A DNA stretch of 64,000 nucleotides from positions 749,501 to 813,500 of the forward strand of contig NZ_CP005188.1 in assembly GCF_001563285.1 (NCBI RefSeq), read 5' to 3'. Below are positions 42,659 through 51,123 of this stretch, piece after piece. The notes under the pieces were generated by a model. It did no database searches, was not told the DNA's origin, and saw nothing but the letters and a program-made list of their open reading frames with translations. The stretch comes from Sphingobium sp. MI1205 (GTDB taxonomy: Bacteria > Pseudomonadota > Alphaproteobacteria > Sphingomonadales > Sphingomonadaceae). The position numbers were made by a program, and so were the translations under genes. Within the stretch, counting starts at the first letter, position 1; every line of letters begins with the position of its first letter.

Positions 42659-44935
42659 ATGGGGCGCGCACCGCGAAAGGCGGCAGACCGGATAGAACGA
42701 CTAAATGGTGTCGATCGGCGCACGCTGCTGGTCGGCGCGGGGGCGTCGGCAGGTCTGCTGCTGGCATGGGGCATATGGCCGCGCACATACCGCCCCAACC
42801 TGAACGCCGCGGCGGGGGAGACGGTCGTCAACGCCTTCCTCAAGATCGACAATGTCGGGCGTATCACCGTCATCGTCCCGCAAGCCGAGATGGGCCAGGG
42901 CGTGACCACGCTGTTGCCCCAGATCCTCGCCGACGAATTGGGCGCGGACTGGCGAACCGTCGGCGTGCAAAGCGCGCCTATAAGCCCGCTCTACGCCAAC
43001 ACATTGCTGGCAAAGCAGTGGCTGGCCAGCGACTGGTCGCGCCTGGCAGGTGGCGCAGGCAATTGGGCTATCGACCAATATGCGACGCGCCGGGCGCTGA
43101 TGCTGACGGGCTCTGGGACATCGGTGCCGATGTTCCACGACGCCTACAAGGAAGCGGGGGCTGCGGCCCGCGTGCTTTTGTGTAAGGCCGCAGCGGCGCG
43201 ATGGGATCTGCCCTGGGAAAGCTGTGACATCTCCAACGGCATAATATCCGATGGTGGCCAACGGACCCTGAAGATTGGGGAGGTGGCGGCTGAAGCAGCA
43301 GATTTCGACTTGCCGGAAATTTTGCCGTTTCGGCAGGGGCAGGCCGACAGGCTTGCCGGACGAGACCTGCCCCGGCTCGACACCCCATCCAAAATCGATG
43401 GTAGTCATAATTTCGCAGCCGACATCCGCTTGCCCGACATGCTGTTCGCGTCCATCCGCCAGGGACCGATTGGTGATGCCGTGCTTGCGAAAGTTAACGA
43501 ACAGGCGGCAAAGTCGGTAACCGGTTTCCTGAAGCTGGTGCGGAATGAGCGCTGGGTCGCTGCGGTCGCGACCAATTGGTGGGCGGCGAACAAGGCGCTG
43601 GACCTGAGCGACCCCGTCTTCGAATTGAGGGGCGCGCCGGTCAGCAGCGCGAGCATCGACGCCGCACTCGAAGGAGCCTTTTCAGGATCGGCGGGGCAAC
43701 GACTCTACTCTCAAGGCGATCTTGAACCTTCGTTCGACAACGCCACCATCCTAGCCAGCGAGTTCACTGTCGCGCCGGGCCTGCATCTGGCGCTGGAACC
43801 GATGTGTGCGACCGCCCGGGTCAGCGACCACAGCGTGGAGATATGGATGCCCACGCAGGCGCCCGCGCTTGCCCGGGCGGCGATTGCCGAGGCGCTCGAT
43901 GTGGGGGAAGGCAGCGTAACACTTTATCCGCTCCACGCCGGAGGATCCTTCGGCCGCAAGATGGACTTTGAGTCAGGCGTCCAGGCGGCGCTGATCGCCA
44001 AGGAAATGGAGCGCCCTGTCCAGTTGCTCTGGTCCAGGCTGGAGGACGTCGTCCAGGACCGCCCCAGCGCCCCGGCGCACGCCCGGATGGCGGCGAAGCT
44101 CGGTCGCAACGGCGCCATCGAAGGCTGGCTGGCGAAGGTCGCGGCCCCCTGCGCCATGACGCAGACATGGGATCGGATCGCGCTTGGCAAGTTACCGCAT
44201 GAAGCGCCCCGGGATTCTGCCCGAACTTCCACGCGCCTTGCGGTGGCGGGGATGGAGCTTCCCTATGCGTTGCCAAATTGGGCGGTGGATCATTATCCGG
44301 CCGATATCGGTCTTCCGCTCGGCTTTGCGCGCGCCAACGCTCATCTTCACGGCGCCTTTTTCACGGAGAGCTTTATCGATGAGCTCGCGCATCAAGCGGG
44401 CATCGAAGCGCTATCTTTCCGTATTCAGATGCTGGGCGGCAATTCACGTCTGGCGCACTGCCTGACCACCGTTGGCGCGATGGGTGGCTGGCAGGGTGGC
44501 ATAGAAGGAAGTGGCCAGGGGCTGGCGGTGCATGTGATGAACGGCGCCTATGCAGCCGTAATGGTCGAAGCGGCTCTGGACGGCGGGAAGCTCAGCGTGG
44601 GAAGGATCGTTGCGGCCGTAGATGGTGGCGAACAGGTCAACCCAGACATAGCGCGGCAGCAGGTGGAAAGCGGCCTGATCTATGGGCTGGCCCTGGCGAT
44701 GGGCGCCTCGGTTCCCTATGCCAACTCCATGCCAACTCGCGCAATATTGCGGCGCATGGACCTGCCGCGCCTTGCTGACATCGGCGAAGTGACGGTCGAA
44801 TTGATTCGCAGCACGGGCGCTCCAGCGGGACTTGGCGACATTGGCGCTCCTCCGGTAGCCCCGGCCATCGCCAATGCGCTTTTCACCGTCACCGGGCAGC
44901 GCTTCCGCCATCTGCCAATCCTGTCTCGGACATAG
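42659..44935 (+). CDS. Molybdenum hydroxylase large subunit (IorB-like), Tat-exported
   Basis: A 758-residue molybdopterin-binding subunit of the xanthine-dehydrogenase family, closest to isoquinoline 1-oxidoreductase beta. A Tat-like N-terminus (GVDRRTLLVGAGASAGLLLAWG) suggests a periplasmic, membrane-tethered form. Domains: VIVPQAEMGQGVTTLLPQILADEL, GRDLPRLDTPSKIDGSHNFAADIRLPDMLFASI, PMCATARVSDHSVEIWMPTQAPALARAAIAEALDV, HAGGSFGRKMDFESGVQAALIAKEM and C-terminal GAPAGLGDIGAPPVAPAIANALF (active-site Glu region). The usual partner [2Fe-2S] small subunit is not adjacent. The neighbours are unrelated core genes, so the partner must be elsewhere or absent. Confidence 0.87.
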   Translation: MGRAPRKAADRIERLNGVDRRTLLVGAGASAGLLLAWGIWPRTYRPNLNAAAGETVVNAFLKIDNVGRITVIVPQAEMGQGVTTLLPQILADELGADWRTVGVQSAPISPLYANTLLAKQWLASDWSRLAGGAGNWAIDQYATRRALMLTGSGTSVPMFHDAYKEAGAAARVLLCKAAAARWDLPWESCDISNGIISDGGQRTLKIGEVAAEAADFDLPEILPFRQGQADRLAGRDLPRLDTPSKIDGSHNFAADIRLPDMLFASIRQGPIGDAVLAKVNEQAAKSVTGFLKLVRNERWVAAVATNWWAANKALDLSDPVFELRGAPVSSASIDAALEGAFSGSAGQRLYSQGDLEPSFDNATILASEFTVAPGLHLALEPMCATARVSDHSVEIWMPTQAPALARAAIAEALDVGEGSVTLYPLHAGGSFGRKMDFESGVQAALIAKEMERPVQLLWSRLEDVVQDRPSAPAHARMAAKLGRNGAIEGWLAKVAAPCAMTQTWDRIALGKLPHEAPRDSARTSTRLAVAGMELPYALPNWAVDHYPADIGLPLGFARANAHLHGAFFTESFIDELAHQAGIEALSFRIQMLGGNSRLAHCLTTVGAMGGWQGGIEGSGQGLAVHVMNGAYAAVMVEAALDGGKLSVGRIVAAVDGGEQVNPDIARQQVESGLIYGLALAMGASVPYANSMPTRAILRRMDLPRLADIGEVTVELIRSTGAPAGLGDIGAPPVAPAIANALFTVTGQRFRHLPILSRT

Positions 44936-44943
44936 CATCGAAT

Positions 44944-45942
44944 ATGCGAAACATCGGCATTCTCCTCATCAATCTGGGCACGCCCGATGCGCCGAACGCT
45001 TCGGCTGTGCGAAGATACCTGGGAGAATTCCTTTCCGACAAGCGCGTCGTGGAGATCCCCCAACTGCTATGGCAGCCGATATTGCGTGGACCGATCCTGC
45101 TGACGCGGCCTGCCAAGTCGGCGCGAGCCTATCAAGAGGTCTGGATGGAGGGTGGATCTCCACTGGCTGTTCATACGCGCGAAACGGCGACCAAGTTACA
45201 GGCGTTGGTCGGTCCCGATGTCGCGGTCGATTGGGCCATGCGCTACGGGAATCCGTCAATCGCGGAGAGGTTGAGCGCGATGATCGCCGCCGGATGTGAA
45301 CGCATTTTGCTGGCGCCGCTCTATCCGCAATATTGTGCAGCCACGACCGCTACCGCCCTGGACGCCTGTTATGCCGCGCTTGCCGGTTTGCGCGCCCAGC
45401 CGGCGATCCGGACCCTGCCCCCTTATTATGCGGATGCCGCCTATATAGAAGCCCTGCGCAGTTCGACCGAACGTCAATTGGCCGCACTGGATTTCAACCC
45501 GGACCTGCTTCTCGCCAGTTTCCACGGGATGCCCGATCGAACTCGCCAGCTGGGTGACCCCTATTATGAGCAGTGCCTAGCCACTGCGAAGCTGCTGCAG
45601 GATGCGTTGGGCAGGGAAGTGCGCGTGTCATTTCAATCCCGTTTCGGACGGGCGAAATGGCTTGGCCCGGCAACCGACGAAACATTGCGGGCGTTGCCTT
45701 CGCGAGGCGTGAAGTCGGTCGCCATTCTCACGCCGGGCTTTTCGGCGGACTGCCTGGAAACCCTGGAAGAAATCGCCATGCGCGGCCGCGATGACTTTTT
45801 GGCGGCAGGGGGTAATAAATTTGCCCATTTTAGCTGTTTGAACGCTTCTGCAGAGGCTATGCTTCTCTACCGAAATCTTGTCGGCCGCGAACTGGCGGGA
45901 TGGCTGGAAAATAACTTCGTCCAATTACCCAGGGGAGGCTGA
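44944..45942 (+). CDS. hemH: Ferrochelatase
   Basis: Inserts Fe(II) into protoporphyrin IX, the last haem step; 332 residues. N-terminal GILLINLGTPDAPNASAVRRYLGEFLSDKRVVEIPQ (~4-39) is the family signature. The active-site His is in LLASFHGMPDRTRQLGDPYYEQC (~190-212). The acidic residues of KSVAILTPGFSADCLETLEEI complete the metal site. No obvious strong ribosome site is seen, and the gene starts 8 bp after the previous stop, so translational coupling with the molybdenum hydroxylase gene is likely. It links haem synthesis to the iron genes nearby. Confidence 0.95.
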   Translation: MRNIGILLINLGTPDAPNASAVRRYLGEFLSDKRVVEIPQLLWQPILRGPILLTRPAKSARAYQEVWMEGGSPLAVHTRETATKLQALVGPDVAVDWAMRYGNPSIAERLSAMIAAGCERILLAPLYPQYCAATTATALDACYAALAGLRAQPAIRTLPPYYADAAYIEALRSSTERQLAALDFNPDLLLASFHGMPDRTRQLGDPYYEQCLATAKLLQDALGREVRVSFQSRFGRAKWLGPATDETLRALPSRGVKSVAILTPGFSADCLETLEEIAMRGRDDFLAAGGNKFAHFSCLNASAEAMLLYRNLVGRELAGWLENNFVQLPRGG

Positions 45943-45943
45943 T

Positions 45944-46666
45944 ATGAACAGAGTTGCGATCGTCACGGGCGGAACGCGCGGCATCGGCGAAGCGATCAGC
46001 GTTGCACTCAAGGAATTGGGTTGTAAAGTGGCTGCCAATTACGGGGGCAACGACGAAAGGGCCCGCGCCTTCACCGACAGGACTGGTATCCCGGCCTTTC
46101 GCTGGGATGTGGGTGATCACCAGGCTTGTCTAGACGGTTGTGCATCAGTGGCCGATCAGCTGGGCGCTGTTGATATCGTCGTGAACAATGCCGGGATCAC
46201 GCGCGACGGCGTTTTGTCCAAGATGAGCTTTGAAGACTGGAATGAGGTAATGCGCATCAATCTGGGCGGTTGCTTCAATATGGCAAAGGCAACCTTCGGC
46301 GGAATGCGTGATAGGGGTTGGGGACGTATCGTCAACATCGGGTCGATCAATGGCCAGGCCGGACAATATGGGCAGGTCAATTATGCCGCCGCCAAGTCGG
46401 GCATCCATGGGTTCACCAAGGCTCTGGCGCAGGAAGGCGCGAAATATGGCGTGACTGTCAACGCCATCGCCCCCGGCTATATCGACACGGATATGGTTGC
46501 TGCGGTGCCTGCGCCCGTGCTGGAAAAAATCGTCGCCAAGATTCCAGTCGGTCGCTTGGGCTATGCCAAAGAAATTGCACGCGGCGTGGCGTTCTTCTGT
46601 AATGACGATGCGGGCTTCGTGACGGGCAGCACCCTGTCGATCAACGGCGGCCAACACATGTATTGA
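45944..46666 (+). CDS. phaB: Acetoacetyl-CoA reductase
   Basis: NADPH-dependent reduction of acetoacetyl-CoA to (R)-3-hydroxybutyryl-CoA for polyhydroxybutyrate; 240 residues. ATG 45944 is preceded by AGGGGAGG at the right distance. Rossmann loop VTGGTRGIGEAISVAL (~7-22). Catalytic set: Asn in NNAGITRDGVLSKM, Ser in IGSINGQAGQYGQVNY, and Y-x3-K in YAAAKSG. C-terminal CNDDAGFVTGSTLSINGGQHMY is the PhaB/FabG-type ending. The GxxxGxG and the FEDWNEVMRINLGGCFN segment favour PhaB over FabG. It overlaps or touches the following RHH gene (TGATG). Confidence 0.92.
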   Translation: MNRVAIVTGGTRGIGEAISVALKELGCKVAANYGGNDERARAFTDRTGIPAFRWDVGDHQACLDGCASVADQLGAVDIVVNNAGITRDGVLSKMSFEDWNEVMRINLGGCFNMAKATFGGMRDRGWGRIVNIGSINGQAGQYGQVNYAAAKSGIHGFTKALAQEGAKYGVTVNAIAPGYIDTDMVAAVPAPVLEKIVAKIPVGRLGYAKEIARGVAFFCNDDAGFVTGSTLSINGGQHMY

Positions 46667-46953
46667 TGGACGCCGATATTCCTGCAAACCTGACTTCGGG
46701 TCGGAGGGCGAAGTCGCCCTTCGGCCCACCGGTCAAACGCAGTGTGACGATTGCGGGGCACCAAACCGCGATCAGTCTGGAGCCCATTTTCTGGGAAGCG
46801 TTGCAAAATGAGGCTGGTCGGCTGAACCTGCCGCTCAACGCGCTGGTTGCACGCATTGATCTAGACCGAATGTCAGCAGATCCCGCTCCCAACCTTGCCA
46901 GCGCCATCCGCTGCTGGCTGTTTGCAGGGAAAGGTAAGAATTATTCGCAATAG
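46666..46953 (+). CDS. Ribbon-helix-helix domain protein
   Basis: A 95-residue protein with an RHH-type (RHH_4/DUF4170-like) domain in its C-terminal half. ATG 46666 immediately follows the phaB stop. VKRSVTIAGHQTAISLEPIFWEALQNEAGRLNLPLNALVARIDLDR (~23-68) shows a beta-strand and two helices, as in RHH proteins; the N-terminal ~20 residues are unstructured-looking. It may be a DNA-binding regulator, perhaps of polyhydroxybutyrate or neighbouring genes, but this is a guess. The putative Fur-like site of the next gene overlaps its 3' end. Confidence 0.8.
   Translation: MDADIPANLTSGRRAKSPFGPPVKRSVTIAGHQTAISLEPIFWEALQNEAGRLNLPLNALVARIDLDRMSADPAPNLASAIRCWLFAGKGKNYSQ
46934..46950. promoter_or_regulatory. 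Possible Fur-type site before the Fiu-like receptor
   Basis: The sequence gtaagaattattcgcaa reads TTGCGAATAATTCTTAC on the other strand, with a central GAATAATTC palindrome. It lies ~70-86 bp before ATG 47020, close to a TTGACT (46956-46961) that could be a -35 box. It is weaker than the two shared sites at 4147 and 54186. Confidence 0.35.
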
Positions 46954-47019
46954 CGTTGACTCTGCGAACTACTATCAATAGCAGGCCCCATCAGACAACG
47001 AGAAAGGGGTTTCTGTTCC

Positions 47020-49446
47020 ATGTCGAGTTCTAAGTCGGCGCCGTTTCTGGCGCTAAGCTGTGTGGGCGCGCTGGCATTCGCTTCCACTGCGCATGGCCAG
47101 GAGGTATCGGGCCCGAAGCTCGGCGGAATGACTGTCACAGATACCGCCATCGACGCATCTGAAGTGAAAGTGGAGCGGGCGGAGTCACCTAAATATGTCC
47201 GGCCTCTTCTGGATACGCCACAGACGGTCACGGTAATCAACAAGGAGACAATCCAGCAACAGAACCTGCTCACCCTCCGGGATGTGCTGTCGACTGTCCC
47301 CGGGATCACTTTCGGCGCTGGTGAGGGGGGCTTCGGCTATGGCGATCGCATCATCTTGCGCGGACAAGATGCCAAGAATGACGTCACCGTCGATGGTGTG
47401 CGTTCCGGCGCGTTTCTCAACCGCAATGAGGTCTACAATATTGAGCAGGTTGAGATTACCAACGGTGCGAACTCGGTCATGAACGGCGGCGGGTCGGTGG
47501 CGGGGACGATCAACCTCGTGACCAAGCGACCGCTCGCGGACGACCAGACGATCCTGAACGCAGGTATCGGCACTGACAATTATTACCGCGCAACCGTGGA
47601 TGCCAACAAGCGCATAAACGACTTGATCGCGGTCCGCATCAACGCCGTCTATCATGAAAATGATGTGCCAGGCCGCGATGTCGAATATTATAAGCGTTGG
47701 GGCATCGCTCCCGCCATCACCCTGGGCATAGATGGCCCGACCAGCTTGACGATCCAGGCCGAGCATTTGGACGATGAAGCGATGCCGCAATATGGTATGC
47801 GTTATTATCCCGCGCAGGGCGGCATCCTCGATGAATTTGATCGTTCGGGCTATTACGGCTTTGCCAATGTCGATCGTCAGGACAGCAAGACCAATTCGCT
47901 TCAGGCGATTTTCAGCCATGCGTTCACCGACAACCTGAAGGTTCGCAACCTCACTCGCTATGAGCATATCCGCCAGAACACGATAACCAGTCAGCCGAGC
48001 GGCGATTTCTGCCTCTCTTCGGGCCTCCAGCCCGACGGCAGTGCGTGCGCGGCCACCGTGGCACCGGGCTATTACATGCCCAATCGCGGCAATGGCCGCG
48101 GTAATACGCGCTTCATCAGCAACGAGACGGCTTATAATCAGATCGATCTCAGCGCCGATTTCGCGACTGGCGGCATCGAACATACACTGGTGTTGGGGGC
48201 CTCCGCTCTTTGGGAGAAGTATAACCAACTCGGTGGCAACAGCCTTCGGGAGGCGGACGGCACCAATCCGTTCGCGACAGCCTATCCGCTCGTCAGCATT
48301 TCCAATCCCGGCGAGGTAGTCCAAGGCCCGGCAGGCTTCGTCTATGGCAGCAACAACTATGTCGGCCCCATCAACTTCATCCGTTCATCGCGGAACCTGG
48401 GCGAGCAGACCAGCTATGCCGCCTATCTGTTCGACGCGATGAAGCTGACCGACTGGATCGAACTCAATGGTGGCATACGCTACGAAAAGGTGAAGGGCAG
48501 CAACAGGACGGTCAGCTTTGACACGGATGCGGGGTCCGCCACGCTGGGAGATCCTACGGAAGTCACAGACCCGACCCGGATCGACGACAATCTGTTCTCT
48601 TATCGTGTCGGATTGGTCGTGAAGCCGACGCCGAACACCAGCGTCTATGTCGCCTACGGCAACTCCAAGCTCCCGTCCAAGGCCTCGGTCGATGGGTCCT
48701 GCACGGCGGACAACGAGTTCGGCGGCAGCGGCACCTGTAATGTTAAGCCTGAAACGACCAAAAACTATGAAATAGGCGCCAAGGCAGACCTGTTCGATGC
48801 GAAGTTGCTGCTGACAGCGGCGCTGTTCCGCAACGATCGCAACCAGATCAAGGTTCTGTCAGGAGATCCGCTATTGCCCGATCGGGCAGCCGATGGCTTC
48901 CAGCGTGTCGAAGGCATTTCTCTTGGCGCATCCGGGAACATTACAAGCAATTGGACGATCTCGGCCAACTACATGTACCTCAAGAGCAAGATCAAACAGG
49001 GCGTGTCTGATTTCTGTCTGGACAATCCCGGTGCGACCAGCCCTGGGGCGGGAGACTGCGCCAATAGCACCGCTTTCCCAGATCCAACGCGGGGCTATGC
49101 GCTCACCAATACGCCCAAGCATTCAGGCAGCCTTTTCACCACCTATCGCTTCGATTTCGGCCTGGAGTTGGGTTACGGCATCACTTACCAGGGCAAGTTC
49201 CTGCTGAACCAGTCAACGCTGGCGCAGCTCACTGCGGGTACGTACACAGCCTACTATGTACCCAGCTACACAATTCATCGGTTCATGGCGAACTATCCCA
49301 TCACCGAGAAACTGACGGCGCAGCTCAACGTCCAGAATTTCACTAATGAGAAATATGTGACAACGGTGCGCAACAACGTGAATAACAGCTGGGCGCAGCC
49401 CGCGCCGACGCGGTCGGCGGTATTGAGCTTGAACTACGCGTTCTAA
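47020..49446 (+). CDS. TonB-dependent catecholate siderophore receptor (Fiu-like)
   Basis: An 808-residue outer-membrane receptor resembling Fiu. Signal peptide to ~residue 28 (ending TAHGQ). The early ESPKYVRPLLDTPQTVTVINKETIQQQNLLTLRDVLSTVPGITFGAGEGGFGYGDRIILRGQ plug is characteristic of Fiu. NGGGSVAGTINLVTKRP follows. The barrel ends with VLSLNYAF, a terminal aromatic. AAGGGG at the expected distance gives the start. TonB, a PiuC-type dioxygenase and a divergent PepSY operon lie just downstream, so this is the entry gate of the second iron region. Ligand, probably catecholate or its degradation products, is inferred from the family. Confidence 0.93.
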   Translation: MSSSKSAPFLALSCVGALAFASTAHGQEVSGPKLGGMTVTDTAIDASEVKVERAESPKYVRPLLDTPQTVTVINKETIQQQNLLTLRDVLSTVPGITFGAGEGGFGYGDRIILRGQDAKNDVTVDGVRSGAFLNRNEVYNIEQVEITNGANSVMNGGGSVAGTINLVTKRPLADDQTILNAGIGTDNYYRATVDANKRINDLIAVRINAVYHENDVPGRDVEYYKRWGIAPAITLGIDGPTSLTIQAEHLDDEAMPQYGMRYYPAQGGILDEFDRSGYYGFANVDRQDSKTNSLQAIFSHAFTDNLKVRNLTRYEHIRQNTITSQPSGDFCLSSGLQPDGSACAATVAPGYYMPNRGNGRGNTRFISNETAYNQIDLSADFATGGIEHTLVLGASALWEKYNQLGGNSLREADGTNPFATAYPLVSISNPGEVVQGPAGFVYGSNNYVGPINFIRSSRNLGEQTSYAAYLFDAMKLTDWIELNGGIRYEKVKGSNRTVSFDTDAGSATLGDPTEVTDPTRIDDNLFSYRVGLVVKPTPNTSVYVAYGNSKLPSKASVDGSCTADNEFGGSGTCNVKPETTKNYEIGAKADLFDAKLLLTAALFRNDRNQIKVLSGDPLLPDRAADGFQRVEGISLGASGNITSNWTISANYMYLKSKIKQGVSDFCLDNPGATSPGAGDCANSTAFPDPTRGYALTNTPKHSGSLFTTYRFDFGLELGYGITYQGKFLLNQSTLAQLTAGTYTAYYVPSYTIHRFMANYPITEKLTAQLNVQNFTNEKYVTTVRNNVNNSWAQPAPTRSAVLSLNYAF

Positions 49447-49455
49447 TCAGGAATC

Positions 49456-49480
49456 CCCCGGCCTTTGTCCCAGGCCGGGG
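49456..49480 (+). terminator. Hairpin after the Fiu-like receptor
   Basis: CCCCGGCCT (49456-49464) pairs perfectly with AGGCCGGGG (49472-49480) around TTGTCCC, 10 bp after the receptor stop. No T-run follows (AAATGGG), so termination may be partial or Rho-aided. Confidence 0.6.
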
Positions 49481-49541
49481 AAATGGGCGAGCGGCGGTAT
49501 ACCTCCTCCTCGGGCTGCTGCTCGCCCACCTCTCACCCAAA

Positions 49542-50372
49542 TTGCAATTGTATCGCATTATGAATCGCGCTATTTCTCGTGCACCGGCGCGGCAGCCAGA
49601 AGGGGATTGGTGGATGCTTCGTGCAATGGACAGGATTATGGATGAGGCCGTCGATGCCCTCCTGCCTTCCAGCGTCGTAGAACCCATCCGGACAGTTGCT
49701 CGTCCCGCCAAAGTCTCTGCCGCTTGTCGCTACGGTGAAAGCAATTCGCCTAACTGGTACGTCATTGCGCTTATCCTTGTTGTGCACGCGTTGCTGATTG
49801 CTGCGATCATGCATGTGCGCCATCAGAGACAGAGACCAGAGGAAGCGCACCTGACGGTCCTCAATCTGACACAGCCCGTGCCTCCGCCGGCAGAAGAAAC
49901 ACCTCCGCCGCCCCCTTCCCAACCTCAAGTGGCCGCACCCATCCCGGTCGTCCGGGTTCCGGCGCCGGCCCCTCAGATCTCGACCACCCCGACGCCTCCA
50001 ACTGTAACGGTCAATCCGCCATCGGTGGCCGCCCCGGCGCCAGTTGTTGCCATGGCCGCGCCGGTTCCATCCGGCATCATCCAAGGCGGCGACCTCAGCA
50101 CACAGATGATATCCGGGAAGCCGCCTCGATATCCGCTCGAGAGCCGGCGTAAGCGGGAGCAGGGCACGGTCGTTCTTGCACTCACGCTGGGCTTTGATGG
50201 CGCAGTGGAAACGCTGACTGTCGCGCGGAGCAGTGGTTATTCCCGGCTCGATGACGCAGCCAAGGATGCTGTCCGCCGCTGGCGTTGGCGCCCCATGATT
50301 CAGCAGGGGCAGGCCGTGAAGGTCAAGGGTATCGTTGAAATTCCCTTTGTTCTGCAGGTCAGTGCTGCCTGA
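49542..50372 (+). CDS. tonB: TonB energy-transducing protein
   Basis: A 276-residue TonB-family protein, giving energy from the inner membrane to TonB-dependent receptors. The start is uncertain: M1 at 49542, or Met at 49560, 49614 or 49626. A ~70-residue cytosolic N-terminus (RQPEGDWWMLRAMDRIMDEAVDALLPSSVVEP) precedes the single transmembrane helix NWYVIALILVVHALLIAAI (~71-89) with its conserved His. Then comes a Pro-rich spacer (PVPPPAEETPPPPPSQPQVAAP, ~112-165). The C-terminal TonB domain (PRYPLESRRKREQGTVVLALTLGFDGAVETLTVARSSGYSRLDDAAKDAVRRWRWRP) is clear. The long N-terminus is unusual. Neighbours are iron genes. Confidence 0.9.
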   Translation: MQLYRIMNRAISRAPARQPEGDWWMLRAMDRIMDEAVDALLPSSVVEPIRTVARPAKVSAACRYGESNSPNWYVIALILVVHALLIAAIMHVRHQRQRPEEAHLTVLNLTQPVPPPAEETPPPPPSQPQVAAPIPVVRVPAPAPQISTTPTPPTVTVNPPSVAAPAPVVAMAAPVPSGIIQGGDLSTQMISGKPPRYPLESRRKREQGTVVLALTLGFDGAVETLTVARSSGYSRLDDAAKDAVRRWRWRPMIQQGQAVKVKGIVEIPFVLQVSAA

Positions 50373-50425
50373 TGCAGGTCCGGCACGCGGCGAATTAGTG
50401 CTGACGGCCGTTTTGGAGACGCATG

Positions 50426-51109
50426 ATGTTGACCGTCATTCCTGACCTGCTTGATACCGCCACTGTACGCAAGATTCGCTTGTTGATTGATACGGCGCAG
50501 TGGGTCGATGGCAATGTGACTTCAGGTCATCAGTCGGCGCTGGCTAAGCGGAATATGCAACTGCCCGAAGACGCACCACAGGCGCAGCAGGCGGGGCAGA
50601 TCATTCTGGATGCGCTGGGCAAGTCACCGCTGTTCATCGCTGCCGCACTGCCGCTCAAGATCTTTCCACCGCTGTTCAACAGCTATGCGGGGGGGCAGGC
50701 CTTTGGTGTTCATGTGGATAATGCGGTGCGGATACAGGCGGGCACGGGTTTCCGTGTCCGATCAGATCTTTCGATAACGGTCTTCCTTGAAGGTCCGGAA
50801 CTGTACCAGGGCGGAGAGCTGACCATCGAAACCAATTTCGGTGTACAACAGGTGAAGCTGCCGGCCGGGCACGCAGTGCTGTATCCCTCATCATCGTTGC
50901 ACCGCGTGGAACCGGTTATCAGCGGCAGGCGAGTGGCGAGCTTTTTCTGGTTGCAGTCGATGGTTCGGGACGATGCAGCCCGGCAGATGCTTTTTGACCT
51001 CGATAGCAGTGTGCAGGCCTTGGCGGCCGATCTTGGTCACGACAACGCGCAGGTGATCCGGCTGACGGGAGTATATCATAATCTGCTGCGGCGGTGGGGG
51101 GACGCCTGA
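50426..51109 (+). CDS. PiuC-type Fe(II)/2-oxoglutarate dioxygenase (PKHD hydroxylase)
   Basis: A 227-residue PKHD-type hydroxylase found beside iron receptors. ATG 50426 is preferred: GGAG (50415-50418) is 7 nt before it and only 4 nt before the ATG at 50423. Iron motif: [10 protein letters not shown] (H-x-D, ~93-102) and [27 protein letters not shown] (His ~155-157). [20 protein letters not shown] and [14 protein letters not shown] frame the double-stranded beta-helix. In Pseudomonas PiuC lies by a Fiu receptor. The natural substrate is unknown. Confidence 0.92.
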   Translation: MLTVIPDLLDTATVRKIRLLIDTAQWVDGNVTSGHQSALAKRNMQLPEDAPQAQQAGQIILDALGKSPLFIAAALPLKIFPPLFNSYAGGQAFGVHVDNAVRIQAGTGFRVRSDLSITVFLEGPELYQGGELTIETNFGVQQVKLPAGHAVLYPSSSLHRVEPVISGRRVASFFWLQSMVRDDAARQMLFDLDSSVQALAADLGHDNAQVIRLTGVYHNLLRRWGDA

Positions 51110-51123
51110 CCCGACCCCCATCC

